NCBI RefSeq assembly: GCF_900112425.1
Contig: NZ_FOLP01000001.1
Coordinates: forward strand, 1,154,082-1,218,081
DNA length: 64,000 nucleotides
Direction of reading: 5' to 3'
Origin: Variovorax sp. OK212
GTDB lineage: Bacteria > Pseudomonadota > Gammaproteobacteria > Burkholderiales > Burkholderiaceae_C
Shown: positions 8,302 through 20,196 of the stretch, in pieces
How the letters are laid out: each line of letters begins with the position of its first letter
Numbering within the stretch: position 1 is the stretch's first letter
Notes under the pieces: generated by a model
Database searches by the model: none
The model's input: only the letters and a program-made list of their open reading frames with translations
Told to the model about the DNA's origin: nothing
Program-made: the position numbers and the translations under genes

Positions 8302-9273
8302 ATGCCAAGAAAATATTCCTTCCTCCTGGCGCTGATCGTCGCGCTGGGCCTGCCGCTGGTGCTGCGCTCGGGTTCGCTCGCGAGCGAGGTGCTCATCTAC
8401 GCGCTGGCCGCCGTCGGCTGCAACCTGCTGCTGGGCTACACCGGGCTGCTGTCGTTCGGCCAGGGCATCTTCTTCGGGCTGGGCAGCTACACCATCGCGA
8501 TCCTGCTCACGCGGCTGCAGCTGCCGATGCCGGTGGCCCTGCTCGCGGCCATCGGCATGGGCGCGCTGGGCGCGGCGGTGGTCGGCTGGGTGGCCATTCG
8601 CCAGCGCGGCACCTACTTCGTGATGCTCACCTTGGCCTTCGCGCAGATGTTCTATTTCGTGGCGTACACCGCCTCGGGCCTCACGGGCGGCGACAACGGG
8701 CTGCTCGACGTGCCGCGCCCGGCCTTCATGGACACGCCGTGGAAGTACTACGCCTTCGTGGCGGTGATGTTCCTCCTTGCGTTCGCGCTGCTGCTGCGCG
8801 TGACCGACTCGGTCTTCGGCCGCACGCTGCTGGCCATCCGCGACAACGAGGACCGCGCCGCCGCCGTGGGCTACGACCTCAAGCGCTTCAAGCTGCTGGC
8901 CTTCGTGATCTCCGGCGCCGTCACCGGCCTGGCGGGCGGCCTGCACGCCATGATGACCGGCATCGCGCCGCTGTCGAACGCCGAGTACCACACGAGCGAA
9001 ATGATTTTGGTCATCACCGTGATCGGCGGCACCGGCAACCTGTTCGCGTCGGTGCTGGGCTCGGCCTTCTACGTGCTGCTGGCCGACTGGCTCTCCACGC
9101 TGTGGCCGCGCTGGCTGTTGCTGCTGGGCCTGCTGCTGATCGGCGTGAGCATCGGCATGCAGCGCGGGCTCTGGGGCCTGGGCGAAAGCGCATGGCGCCG
9201 CGTGTTCCGCAAGGCCGTGCCCGACCCCAAGGCGGCCTCCGCCGCAAGCGCCGCGCAAGGAGAAAAAGCATGA
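8302..9273 (+). CDS. livM: branched-chain-type ABC transporter permease, LivM family
   Basis: A 323-residue integral membrane protein with about nine hydrophobic segments. Family markers are LLLGYTGLLSFGQGIFFGLG near the N-terminus, RQRGTYFVMLTLAFAQMFY, the cytoplasmic loop LAIRDNEDRAAAVGYD and GGTGNLFASVLGSAFYVLL. ATG 8302 is chosen: an upstream in-frame ATG at 8266 lies inside livH. Its stop overlaps the start of the ATPase gene in an ATGA, indicating translational coupling. Forms a heterodimeric pore with the preceding permease. Confidence 0.88.
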   Translation: MPRKYSFLLALIVALGLPLVLRSGSLASEVLIYALAAVGCNLLLGYTGLLSFGQGIFFGLGSYTIAILLTRLQLPMPVALLAAIGMGALGAAVVGWVAIRQRGTYFVMLTLAFAQMFYFVAYTASGLTGGDNGLLDVPRPAFMDTPWKYYAFVAVMFLLAFALLLRVTDSVFGRTLLAIRDNEDRAAAVGYDLKRFKLLAFVISGAVTGLAGGLHAMMTGIAPLSNAEYHTSEMILVITVIGGTGNLFASVLGSAFYVLLADWLSTLWPRWLLLLGLLLIGVSIGMQRGLWGLGESAWRRVFRKAVPDPKAASAASAAQGEKA

Positions 9274-10033
9274 GCGACGTTCTCATCGAAGCCGTCGGCG
9301 TCACCAAGCACTACGGCAAGTTCGCCGCGCTGGGCGGCGTCGACCTGAAGATCAAGCGCAACACCGTGCACTCGGTGATCGGGCCGAACGGCGCGGGCAA
9401 GACCACGCTGTTCCACATGCTCACGGGCACCGGCACCACCACGGGCGGGCGCATCGTGTTCGACGGCCACGACGTGACGCGCGAGCCCGACCACCAGCGC
9501 GTGCAGCGCGGCATGGCGCGCTCCTTCCAGGTCACGAGCCTGTTCGCGAGCCTGTCGGTGCGCGAGAACCTGCGCGTGGCGGCGCAGGGCGTTGCACCGC
9601 GCCAGGCCATGAACTGCTGGCGCGCGCCGGTGGGCGAGCGTGCCTGCGCCGAGACGGTGGCCGAGGTGCTCGCGCGCGTCGGCCTGGAGCGGCTGGCCGA
9701 CACGCCGGCCAGCGTGCTGTCGCACGGCCAGCAGCGCCGCCTCGAGGTGGGCATGGCGCTGGCCGCCAGGCCCAAGGCGATCTTCCTGGACGAGCCGACC
9801 TCGGGCATGGGCATCGACGACCTCGACGACATGAAGCAGCTGATCCGCGGCCTGCGCGACGCGCACACCGTGGTGCTGATCGAGCACAACATGAACATCG
9901 TGATGGACATCTCCGACACCGTGACCGTGATGCAGCTCGGCCGCGTGCTGGCCGAGGGCTTGCCGGGCGACATCCGCGCCGACGCGCGCGTGCGCACCGC
10001 CTACCTGGGCAACATGATCACCGGAGGAAAAGC

Positions 10034-10037
<4 letters not shown>
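9270..10037 (+). CDS. livG: ABC transporter ATP-binding protein, LivG family
   Basis: A 255-residue ATPase with Walker A GPNGAGKTTL (about residues 39-48), the LivG insertion RGMARSFQVTSLFASLSV, a signature-like LSHGQQRRLEVGMAL, and Walker B AIFLDEPTSGMG. The usual LSGGQ is replaced by LSHGQ, which occurs in this subfamily. The start overlaps the livM stop (ATGA) and the stop overlaps the livF start (ATGA), so the three genes are translationally coupled. Cytoplasmic partner of LivF on the LivHM pore. Confidence 0.9.
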
Positions 10038-10747
<710 letters not shown>

Positions 10748-10782
10748 GGCGCCCGCCAACCCCTCTTTCTTTCCGCACCACC

Positions 10783-12048
10783 ATGACATCACACACCGAA
10801 CTCCGCATCGACGGCCAGCGCCTCTGGGCCTCGCTGATGGAACTGGCGCAGCTGGGCGCCACTGAAAAAGGCGGCGTCTGCCGCATCGCACTGACCGAGC
10901 TCGACCGCCAGGGCCGCGACCTGTTCACGCGCTGGGTGCGCGAGGCGGGTTGCGAGGTCCGCGTGGACGCCATCGGCAACATCTTCGCGCGCCGTGCCGG
11001 TCGCAACAACGCGCTGCCGCCCGTCACCACCGGCAGCCACATCGACACGCAGCCCACCGGCGGCAAGTTCGACGGCAACTACGGCGTGCTGGCCGGCCTC
11101 GAGGTGATCCGCAGCCTGAACGACGCCAAGGTGCAGACCGAGGCGCCGATCGAGGTGGCGGTGTGGACCAACGAAGAGGGCTCGCGCTTCGTGCCCGTGA
11201 TGATGGGCTCGGGCGTGTTCGCCGGCGCCTTCACGCTGGAGCACGCGCTGGCGCAGCGCGACACCGAAGGCGTGAGCGTGTCCGACGCGCTCGCGGCCAT
11301 CGGCTATGCGGGCAGCGTGGCGCCGTCGGCAACGGCTTCGCCCGTGGGCGCGTACTTCGAAGCGCACATCGAGCAAGGCCCGGTGCTGGAAGCCAACGAG
11401 CGCGTGATTGGCGTGGTCGAAGGCGCGCTCGGCCAGCGCTGGTACGACGTGGTGCTGCAGGGCATGGAGGCGCACGCCGGCCCCACGCCGATGGAGCTGC
11501 GCAAGGACGCGCTGCTGGCAGCCGCCGAACTGGTGATCGAGGTGAACCGCATCGCGCTGGCCCACGCGCCGCATGCGCGCGGCACGGTCGGCTGGATCGA
11601 CAACTATCCCAATTCCCGCAACGTGATTCCGGGCCGCGTGAAGCTCAGCGTCGACCTGCGCGCGGCCGACGACGTGGTGCTGTCGGCGCTGGACGCCGCC
11701 ATGCGCGAAGCGGTGCAGCGCATCGCCACCAAGGGCAAGGTCGAGGCGACGGTGGAGCAGGTGGTGTACTTCCCGCCGCAGCCCTTCACGCCCGGACTGG
11801 TGTCCGCCGTGCGCGACGCCGCGCAGGCGCAGGGCATGACCTGGATGAACGTGATCAGCGGCGCGGGCCACGACGCGGTGTACCTCGCGCGCGTGTGCCC
11901 CGCGGCCATGATCTTCGTGCCCTGCCTGGACGGCATCAGCCACAACGAGATCGAGGACGCGCAGCCCGACCACCTGGAAGCCGGGTGCAACGTGCTGCTG
12001 CAGGCGATGCTGCAGAGCGCGGTCGTGGTCGAGGAGGTCGCCGCATGA
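10783..12048 (+). CDS. M20-family Zn-dependent amidohydrolase, N-carbamoyl-amino acid/allantoate type
   Basis: A 421-residue enzyme of the carbamoylase branch of M20 (HyuC/AmaB, allantoate amidohydrolase, beta-ureidopropionase). Metal ligands are visible in order: TGSHIDTQPTGGKFDGNYGV (His and Asp), WTNEEGSRF (Glu), HIEQGPVLE (His) and GAGHDAVYLAR (last His). The dimerisation lobe lies about residues 210-325. These enzymes remove carbamoyl or ureido groups from amino acid derivatives; the exact substrate is unclear. Placement behind the ABC importer and an ATGA overlap with the M81 gene suggest joint action on one imported compound. Confidence 0.87.
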   Translation: MTSHTELRIDGQRLWASLMELAQLGATEKGGVCRIALTELDRQGRDLFTRWVREAGCEVRVDAIGNIFARRAGRNNALPPVTTGSHIDTQPTGGKFDGNYGVLAGLEVIRSLNDAKVQTEAPIEVAVWTNEEGSRFVPVMMGSGVFAGAFTLEHALAQRDTEGVSVSDALAAIGYAGSVAPSATASPVGAYFEAHIEQGPVLEANERVIGVVEGALGQRWYDVVLQGMEAHAGPTPMELRKDALLAAAELVIEVNRIALAHAPHARGTVGWIDNYPNSRNVIPGRVKLSVDLRAADDVVLSALDAAMREAVQRIATKGKVEATVEQVVYFPPQPFTPGLVSAVRDAAQAQGMTWMNVISGAGHDAVYLARVCPAAMIFVPCLDGISHNEIEDAQPDHLEAGCNVLLQAMLQSAVVVEEVAA

Positions 12049-13538
12049 AAGTGCTGATCGCGCGCCTCAACCACGAGACCAACACCTTCTCGCCCGTGCC
12101 CACGCCGCTCGCGGCCTTCGGGCCCGACGGCCCGACCTTCGGCGAGCAGGCCTACACCGACAACAAGGGCATGCGCACCGCGATGTCCGCCTTCATCGAC
12201 CTGGCCGAGGCGGCGGGCGCCACGGTGGTGACGCCGGTGTCGGCCTCGGCCAACCCGAGCGGGCCGGTCGATGCGCAGGCCTACACCACGCTCACGCAGT
12301 GCATCGTCGATGCCGCGCCGGGCTGCGACGCCATCCTGCTCGACCTGCACGGCGCCATGGTCGCGCAGAACAGCGCTGACGGCGAGGGCGACCTGCTGGT
12401 GCGCCTGCGCGCCGCCGCGCCGGGCGTGCCCATTGGCGTGGCGCTCGACCTGCACGCCAACGTGACACCCGAGATGGTGGAGAACGCGGACGTGATCGTC
12501 GGCTTCAAGACCTACCCGCACATCGACATGTACGAAACCGGCGACCATGCCGGGCGTCTGATGTTCGACCTGCTGGCCGGGCGCAGCCAGCCGCACATGC
12601 GCTGGCGCCAGTTGCCCCTGATGGCGCACACGTTGCGCAGCGCGTCGTTCACCGGCGCGATGCAGCGCGCCATCGAGGCGGCGCAGGCGGCGGAGAAGTC
12701 GGAGTCGCTCGCGGTGTCGATCCTGGCGGGCTTCTCGCTGTCGGACATCGCGGCGCCGTGCATGAGCGTGATCGCGGTCGATGCGCAGTCGCCCGAGCGC
12801 GCGCAGGCCACGGCCGACCGCATCGCCGCGCAGATGTGGGCCGAGCGCGAGGCCTTCATCTACCGCAGCGAACCGCTGGCCGAATCGATCGCGCGCGCCA
12901 AGCTCATCGCCCACGGCGCGGCGCGCCCGGTGCTGTTGCTCGACCACGGCGACAACTGCATGTCGGGCGGCAGCTGCGACACCATGGACGTGCTGCAGGA
13001 GGCGCTTGCGCAGGGCCTGCACGGCATCGGCGTGGGCCCGCTGTGCGACCCCGAGGCGGTGGCCGAACTCATCGCGGCGGGCGAGGGCGCCGAGGTGACG
13101 GTGGCGCTGGGCAACAAGGTGTCGCTCGCGGGCATCGGCCTGTCGAAGACGCCGGTGCGCCTGACCGGCACGGTGCGCGTCATCAGCGACGGCGACTACG
13201 TCATCACCGGCCCCACCTACACCGGCCAGCGCAGCAGCATGGGCCGCACGGTGCTGTTCGACATCGGCGCCGCGCGCATCGTGGTGACCGAGCGCACGCA
13301 GGAGCCGTGGGACATCGGCGTGTTCGCGTGCGCGGGGCTCGACCCGCGCACCGAGCGCTTCCTGCTGCTGAAGTCGCGCATGTACTGCCGGCCGGTGTTC
13401 GGGCCGCTGTCGTCCGCGCTGGTGGAGTGCGACAGCCCCGGCGTGACGAGTTCGGACTACGGCCTGTTCCCCTTCGGCAAGGTGCGCCGGCCGGTGTTCC
13501 CGCTCGATGCGAACGCGACGATGGACACGGCCGCATAA
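12045..13538 (+). CDS. M81-family metallopeptidase (MlrC-like)
   Basis: A 497-residue protein. The N-terminal DUF1485 region opens with the family motif RLNHETNTFSP and holds LLDLHGAMV, ALDLHANVTPEMVENADVIV and YPHIDMYETG, whose His and Asp residues are likely zinc ligands. The C-terminal MlrC domain begins near DHGDNCMSGGSCDTMDVL. MlrC itself degrades linearised microcystin, but most relatives are uncharacterised and sit, as here, with amino acid-type ABC importers and amidohydrolases. The start overlaps the M20 stop by four bases. A hydrolase for a small amide is more likely than a protease. Confidence 0.82.
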   Translation: MKVLIARLNHETNTFSPVPTPLAAFGPDGPTFGEQAYTDNKGMRTAMSAFIDLAEAAGATVVTPVSASANPSGPVDAQAYTTLTQCIVDAAPGCDAILLDLHGAMVAQNSADGEGDLLVRLRAAAPGVPIGVALDLHANVTPEMVENADVIVGFKTYPHIDMYETGDHAGRLMFDLLAGRSQPHMRWRQLPLMAHTLRSASFTGAMQRAIEAAQAAEKSESLAVSILAGFSLSDIAAPCMSVIAVDAQSPERAQATADRIAAQMWAEREAFIYRSEPLAESIARAKLIAHGAARPVLLLDHGDNCMSGGSCDTMDVLQEALAQGLHGIGVGPLCDPEAVAELIAAGEGAEVTVALGNKVSLAGIGLSKTPVRLTGTVRVISDGDYVITGPTYTGQRSSMGRTVLFDIGAARIVVTERTQEPWDIGVFACAGLDPRTERFLLLKSRMYCRPVFGPLSSALVECDSPGVTSSDYGLFPFGKVRRPVFPLDANATMDTAA

Positions 13539-13642
13539 GGCGCCGCATAACCTGCCACGTCATGGACGCGCCTCGCGTGCGGCGCGACCATTCCTTCACC
13601 CCGCGATGTTGCGGGTCGAACCCCTCGAAAGGAATCGTCACC

Positions 13643-14020
13643 ATGAACACCGCCGCACACGACGCCACCGCGATCGCCCAGGGCTACATCGCCGTGTGGA
13701 ACGAAACCGACGCCGCGCGCCGCGCCGCGCTGATCGAAGCGGGGTGGGCCGCCAACGCCCATTACGTCGACCCGATGGCGCAGGCCAGCGGTCATGCGCA
13801 GATCAACGCACTGGTCGGCGCCGTGCACCAGCGCTTTCCGGGCTTCCGCTTCAACCTGCTGGGCAAGGCGGATGCGCATGGCGACCACCTGCGCTTTTCG
13901 TGGACGCTGGGCCCGAGCGGCGCGCAAGACCTGATCCAGGGAACGGACTTCGTGCAGCTCGACGCGGGCAAGCTGCGCACGGTCACGGGCTTCCTGGACA
14001 AGGTGCCGGTCGGTGCCTGA
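13643..14020 (+). CDS. NTF2-like/SnoaL-fold protein
   Basis: A 125-residue protein of the SnoaL/NTF2 cone fold: helix AIAQGYIAVWNETD, then HYVDPMAQASGHAQINALVG and a strand-rich C-terminal half (RFSWTLGPSG...GTDFVQLDAGKLRTVTGFLD). Such domains act as small isomerases, hydrolases or binding modules, and the reaction cannot be assigned. It has its own ribosome binding site (AAAGGAA about 12 nt upstream) and lies 104 nt after the M81 gene, so it may be the last gene of the liv operon or separate. It is convergent with the next regulator. Confidence 0.75.
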   Translation: MNTAAHDATAIAQGYIAVWNETDAARRAALIEAGWAANAHYVDPMAQASGHAQINALVGAVHQRFPGFRFNLLGKADAHGDHLRFSWTLGPSGAQDLIQGTDFVQLDAGKLRTVTGFLDKVPVGA

Positions 14021-14021
14021 A

Positions 14022-14065
14022 GCAAGAAGAAAAAAGAAAGAAGAAGAAGGAAGGCCGAAGCGGCC
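14022..14065 (-). terminator. GC hairpin plus CU-rich tail, candidate terminator
   Basis: On the minus strand, downstream of the GAF/Fis regulator, a 5-bp stem GGCCG/CGGCC with a 3-nt loop (plus coordinates 14053-14065) is followed by about 30 nt of T/C-rich sequence including a six-T run (about 14022-14052). This resembles an intrinsic terminator with a mixed U/C tail and copies the design at 5081-5124. Confidence 0.5.
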
Positions 14066-14088
14066 GGGCGAAAGCCGAATGAAAGCCC

Positions 14089-15243
14089 TCAGTCCGGCGC
14101 GCCGCTCGTGCGGCCGCGCCACAGCTTGCGGTAGACGGTCGCTCGGCTGATTCCCAATGCACGGGCCGCCTCGGCCACGTTGCCGCGCGCATCGGCCACC
14201 GCCTTGCGGATCAGCGCCGTCTCCACGTCGCGCAGCCGCGGCTGCGCCTCGGCCGCCGGCGCGCCCGGCGGGATGTCGGCGCCGTTGCGGTGGGGCCGCA
14301 CCTGCACCCGCAGGCCCGACCACAGCGGCACCTCGAGCACCGGGTCGCCGCGGCGGGCCGCATCGAACATCATGTGCAGCGGCAGGGCGAAGAGGTCGTT
14401 GAACAGCAGGGCGTGCTCGCTGCGCGCGAGCGGCTGGTGCAGCATCTGCCGCGCCGCCGCGTTGGCGCCGGTGACGCGGCCTTCGGCGTCGATGCACAGC
14501 AGGCCCTCGGTGGCCTCGCTGGCCGCGCAGCCGGGCCAGGCCAGGTGCAGCAGCAGCTCGCAGGGTTCGCGCATCACCAGCATGTTCTCGATGCTGCGGG
14601 CGGACAGGGTGGTCAGGTGGCGCAGCTCGGGCCGCTCCACCGTCTGCACGCCGGTCAGGTCGAGCATGCCGATGCAGTCGCCCCGCGGGCCGAACAGCGG
14701 GGCGCCTGCGCAGCTGTAGACGCTGGTGTCGTCGAAGAAATGCTCGCCCCGATGCAGCCACACCGACTCCTGCTCGGCCAGCGCGGTACCGATGGCGCTG
14801 GTGCCGATGGCGCGCTCCGACAGGTCGACGCCGATGCGCCCGATGTCGCGCGCGCAGCGGCTGGCGGCGTCGGTGCCGGCGGGGAGGTTGCCCACGTCGA
14901 CCACGATGCCCTCGGCGTCGGTGAGGATGGCGAAGTAGCGGGTGTCGGCGATGGCGCGCGACAGGCGGTCGATGACCGGGCGCGCCGCCGCGACCAGCGC
15001 CCGGTTGCGCTCGGCCACGTCGCGGCTGCCCGAGCGGCTCACCGGGTCGAAATGGACCCGCTGCCGCGGCTGCTGCCCGGCCTCGATGCAGCGCTGCCAG
15101 GAACGGGCGATCCAGGAGTCGATGCATGCATGCGGGCGCGCGCCTTGGGGTTCGCCTTCGATGAGCGCGCGGCGGGCCTGGGAAATGGCCAGGGAACGGG
15201 CGAGGGAACCCTCTGGGGATGGCGAGACGAGAGTGGCGGTCAT
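14089..15243 (-). CDS. AcoR-like regulator with GAF and Fis-type HTH domains but no AAA+ domain
   Basis: About 384 residues from ATG 15243; the frame stays open to 15375. The N-terminal half is AcoR-like (ARPHACIDSWIARSWQRCIE, then a GAF-type sensor with AILTDAEGIVVDVGN and GAPLFGPRGDCIGMLDLTG). A PAS-like segment follows (LLCIDAEGRVTGANAAARQM), and the C-terminus is a Fis-type HTH (GNVAEAARALGISRATVYRK). The central sigma-54-contacting AAA+ domain of AcoR is absent: no GAFTGA and no Walker A. It should therefore act on sigma-70 promoters. Divergent from the molybdenum hydroxylase operon, its probable target. Confidence 0.8.
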   Translation of the reverse strand: MTATLVSPSPEGSLARSLAISQARRALIEGEPQGARPHACIDSWIARSWQRCIEAGQQPRQRVHFDPVSRSGSRDVAERNRALVAAARPVIDRLSRAIADTRYFAILTDAEGIVVDVGNLPAGTDAASRCARDIGRIGVDLSERAIGTSAIGTALAEQESVWLHRGEHFFDDTSVYSCAGAPLFGPRGDCIGMLDLTGVQTVERPELRHLTTLSARSIENMLVMREPCELLLHLAWPGCAASEATEGLLCIDAEGRVTGANAAARQMLHQPLARSEHALLFNDLFALPLHMMFDAARRGDPVLEVPLWSGLRVQVRPHRNGADIPPGAPAAEAQPRLRDVETALIRKAVADARGNVAEAARALGISRATVYRKLWRGRTSGAPD

Positions 15244-15419
15244 CGTGTGTTTTCGCGGGCGGGGCGGCATTTCCCGGCTCGCCGGGCGGCAAGCTGTTTC
15301 ATTTTGAGAATTTCGCGCGGTCTGTGCAAGTGTCAAGGGTTTTTGCCTAGGATAGTGCGAGAGGCCGGCATCCAAGATGCTTCGCTGAACCAGCCATCAC
15401 CTTTCACGGAGACAGCCAA
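15244..15419. promoter_or_regulatory. divergent promoter region between GAF/Fis regulator and coxS
   Basis: 176 nt between the two starts. On the minus strand a perfect TTGACA -35 hexamer is visible within the sequence about 15325-15335, oriented towards the regulator; its -10 match is poor. Towards coxS a TAGGAT -10-like hexamer lies at about 15349-15354, and a small hairpin GCATC/GATGC is at 15368-15380. No clear operator could be assigned to the regulator. Confidence 0.4.
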
Positions 15420-15917
15420 ATGCAGGTCGCTTTCAAGGTCAACGGCCGCCAGGTCACGGTCGACGCTCCTCCCAACACCTTCCTCGTCCAAGCCATCCGG
15501 GAGCACCTCCACCTCACCGGCACGCACGTCGGCTGCGACACCGCGCAGTGCGGCGCCTGCACCGTCCATGTGAACGGCAGGGCGGTCAAGTCCTGCAACA
15601 TCCTGGTCGCGCAGGCGGCCGGCGCGGACATCACCACCATCGAGGGCATCGCCGAGGCCGACGGCACCATGCACCCGATGCAGGCGGCCTTCAAGGAATG
15701 CCACGGCCTGCAATGCGGCTTCTGCACCCCGGGCATGGTCATGAGCGCGATCGACCTGTGCACCCACCACCCCAGGTCGAGCGAGTCGGAAATCCGCGAA
15801 CTGCTCGACGGCAACCTGTGCCGCTGCACGGGTTACCAGAACATCGTGAAAGCCGTGAAGATGGGCGGCGAGGCCATGGCCTCGGGCACGCCCGTCAAGA
15901 CCACCGTCACCGCGTGA
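15420..15917 (+). CDS. coxS: molybdenum hydroxylase [2Fe-2S] small subunit (CoxS/XdhA-like)
   Basis: A 165-residue iron-sulfur subunit. The N-terminal plant-type cluster motif is [18 protein letters not shown] with the fourth Cys shortly after (VKSC); the second, helical cluster domain has [12 protein letters not shown] and [14 protein letters not shown]. It passes electrons from the Mo site to FAD. First gene of the operon, followed by the large subunit after 13 nt. Length and motifs are normal for CO dehydrogenase/xanthine dehydrogenase-family small subunits; the symbol denotes family and does not imply CO as substrate. Confidence 0.92.
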   Translation: MQVAFKVNGRQVTVDAPPNTFLVQAIREHLHLTGTHVGCDTAQCGACTVHVNGRAVKSCNILVAQAAGADITTIEGIAEADGTMHPMQAAFKECHGLQCGFCTPGMVMSAIDLCTHHPRSSESEIRELLDGNLCRCTGYQNIVKAVKMGGEAMASGTPVKTTVTA

Positions 15918-15930
15918 AGGGAGCGACATC

Positions 15931-18381
<2,451 letters not shown>

Positions 18382-18405
18382 ACAACAAAGAAGGAACCAC
18401 ACACC

Positions 18406-19197
18406 ATGTACGCCTTCACACTCGAACGGCCCGCTTCCGTGGCCGACGCGACCAGGCTCGTTGCAGCGGGCGCCAAGCCGCTGGCGGGCGGCCAGACCCT
18501 GCTGGCCTCGATGAAGCTGCGGCTCTCGGCCCCCGAACAACTCGTGGACCTGGGCGGCATCAAGGAACTCACCGGCATCACCAAGAGCGGCGACGCCATC
18601 ACCGTCGGCGCCATGTCGCGCCACCTCGACGTGGCGAACAACGCCGACGTGAAGGCCGCCTTCCCGGCGCTGGCCGACCTGGCCTCGCGCATCGGCGACC
18701 GGCAGGTGCGTGCCATGGGCACCATCGGCGGCTCGGTGGCCAACAACGACCCCGCGGCGTGCTACCCGAGCGCGGTGCTGGGCACGGGCGCGACCGTGGT
18801 CACGACGAAGCGCGAAATTGCGGCCGACGATTTCTTCCTGGGCCTGTTCACCACGGCACTCGAAGAAGACGAGCTGATCACCGCGATCCGCTTCCCGATT
18901 CCGAAGCGCGCCGTCTATGAAAAGCTGCGCCAGAAGGCCTCGCACTTCCCGCTGGTCGGCGTGTTCCTCGCGCAGTACGACAGCGGCGTGCGCGTGGCGA
19001 TCACCGGCGCGGGCAATGGCGTGTTCCGCCATGCGGGCCTCGAGGACGCGCTGGGCAAGAGCTTCACCGCCGCCGCCGCGGCCGGCGTGAAGATCGACGC
19101 GAGCGACCTGAACAGCGACCTGCACGCCTCGGCGGCCTACCGCGCGAACCTGATCAGCGTGCTGACCCAGCGCGCGGTGACCAAGGCGCTGGGCTGA
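18406..19197 (+). CDS. coxM: molybdenum hydroxylase FAD-binding middle subunit (CoxM-like)
   Basis: A 263-residue flavoprotein subunit with both FAD-binding motifs: [14 protein letters not shown] (about residues 28-41) and [19 protein letters not shown] (about 104-122). The C-terminal CO_deh_flav_C domain follows (from about residue 165). It takes electrons from the Fe-S subunit and passes them to an external acceptor. Some relatives of the 4-hydroxybenzoyl-CoA reductase group carry an extra iron-sulfur site, but I see no such Cys insertion here. Confidence 0.92.
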   Translation: MYAFTLERPASVADATRLVAAGAKPLAGGQTLLASMKLRLSAPEQLVDLGGIKELTGITKSGDAITVGAMSRHLDVANNADVKAAFPALADLASRIGDRQVRAMGTIGGSVANNDPAACYPSAVLGTGATVVTTKREIAADDFFLGLFTTALEEDELITAIRFPIPKRAVYEKLRQKASHFPLVGVFLAQYDSGVRVAITGAGNGVFRHAGLEDALGKSFTAAAAAGVKIDASDLNSDLHASAAYRANLISVLTQRAVTKALG

Positions 19198-19276
19198 GCC
19201 GCGCGGGGCTTGCCGAGCACGGGCCGGAAGACGCGGCTTCCTCGCGTCTTCCAAGGGTCTTCCGCTACGCTTCGCC

Positions 19277-20179
19277 ATGATCTTTCCGACCATCGATTCG
19301 CTTTCCGAAGGCCTGGTGCAGGCCGGCTACTTTGCCGACCGGCGCCTGGCCACGGCCGTGTTCCTCGCGCTCAAGCTGCAGCGCCCGCTGCTGCTCGAAG
19401 GCGAGCCCGGCGTCGGCAAGACCGAGCTGGCGAAGGCGCTGTCGAGCGCGCTGAGCCGCGAGCTGCTGCGCCTGCAGTGCTACGACGGGCTGGAGCAGCG
19501 CGAGGCGCTCTACGAGTGGAACTACGCCGCGCAGCTGCTGCACATGCGCGCGGCCGAAGCCTCGGGCGCCGCACGCGACGTGGAGGCCGAGGTCTACCAG
19601 CCGCACTACCTCATTCGCCGGCCGCTGCTGCAGGCGCTGCAGACGCCGCTGCCCGGCGCGGTGCTGCTGATCGACGAGGTCGACCGCGCCGACGAGCCCT
19701 TCGAAGCCTTCCTGCTCGAGTACCTGGGCGAGTACCAGGTGAGCATTCCCGAGCTGGGCACGGTGCGCGCCGTGGTGCCGCCCGTCACCATTCTCACGAG
19801 CAACCGCACGCGCGAGCTCAACGACGCGGTCAAGCGCCGCTGCCTGTACCACTGGCTCGACTACCCCGAGCGAGAGCGCGAGCTGGCCATCGTGCGCGCC
19901 CGCGTGCCCGAGGCCGGCGAGAAGCTGTCGGCGCAGGTCTCGGCCTTTGTCGCGCGGCTGCGCGAGGCGCCGTTCGTCAACGCCTTCCAGCGCGCGCCCG
20001 GCATCGCCGAAAGCGTGGAGTGGGCCAGGGCGCTGATTGCGCTCGACACGGTCGAGCTCGACCCCGAGGTGGTGGTGGACACCGCCGGCATTCTCTTCAA
20101 GCAGCGCGACGACGTGGCGGCGCTCACGCGCGAACTCGCGTCCGACCTGCTCCGGCCCGAGGAGCCGGCCGCGCGCTGA
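19277..20179 (+). CDS. coxD: MoxR-type AAA+ ATPase (CoxD-like maturation factor)
   Basis: A 300-residue AAA+ protein with Walker A EGEPGVGKTELAKAL (about residues 35-49), Walker B VLLIDEVDRADEPFEAFLLE and sensor TILTSNRTRELNDAVKRRC. CoxD-type ATPases help build the sulfurated copper or Mo centre of Mo hydroxylases and work with the VWA protein CoxE encoded next. It lies 79 nt after coxM, with no terminator visible. The standard N-terminus of the family (SLSEGLVQAGYFADRRLA) supports the ATG at 19277. Confidence 0.9.
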   Translation: MIFPTIDSLSEGLVQAGYFADRRLATAVFLALKLQRPLLLEGEPGVGKTELAKALSSALSRELLRLQCYDGLEQREALYEWNYAAQLLHMRAAEASGAARDVEAEVYQPHYLIRRPLLQALQTPLPGAVLLIDEVDRADEPFEAFLLEYLGEYQVSIPELGTVRAVVPPVTILTSNRTRELNDAVKRRCLYHWLDYPERERELAIVRARVPEAGEKLSAQVSAFVARLREAPFVNAFQRAPGIAESVEWARALIALDTVELDPEVVVDTAGILFKQRDDVAALTRELASDLLRPEEPAAR

Positions 20180-20196
20180 GCGCGCCGCGTGCGCGA

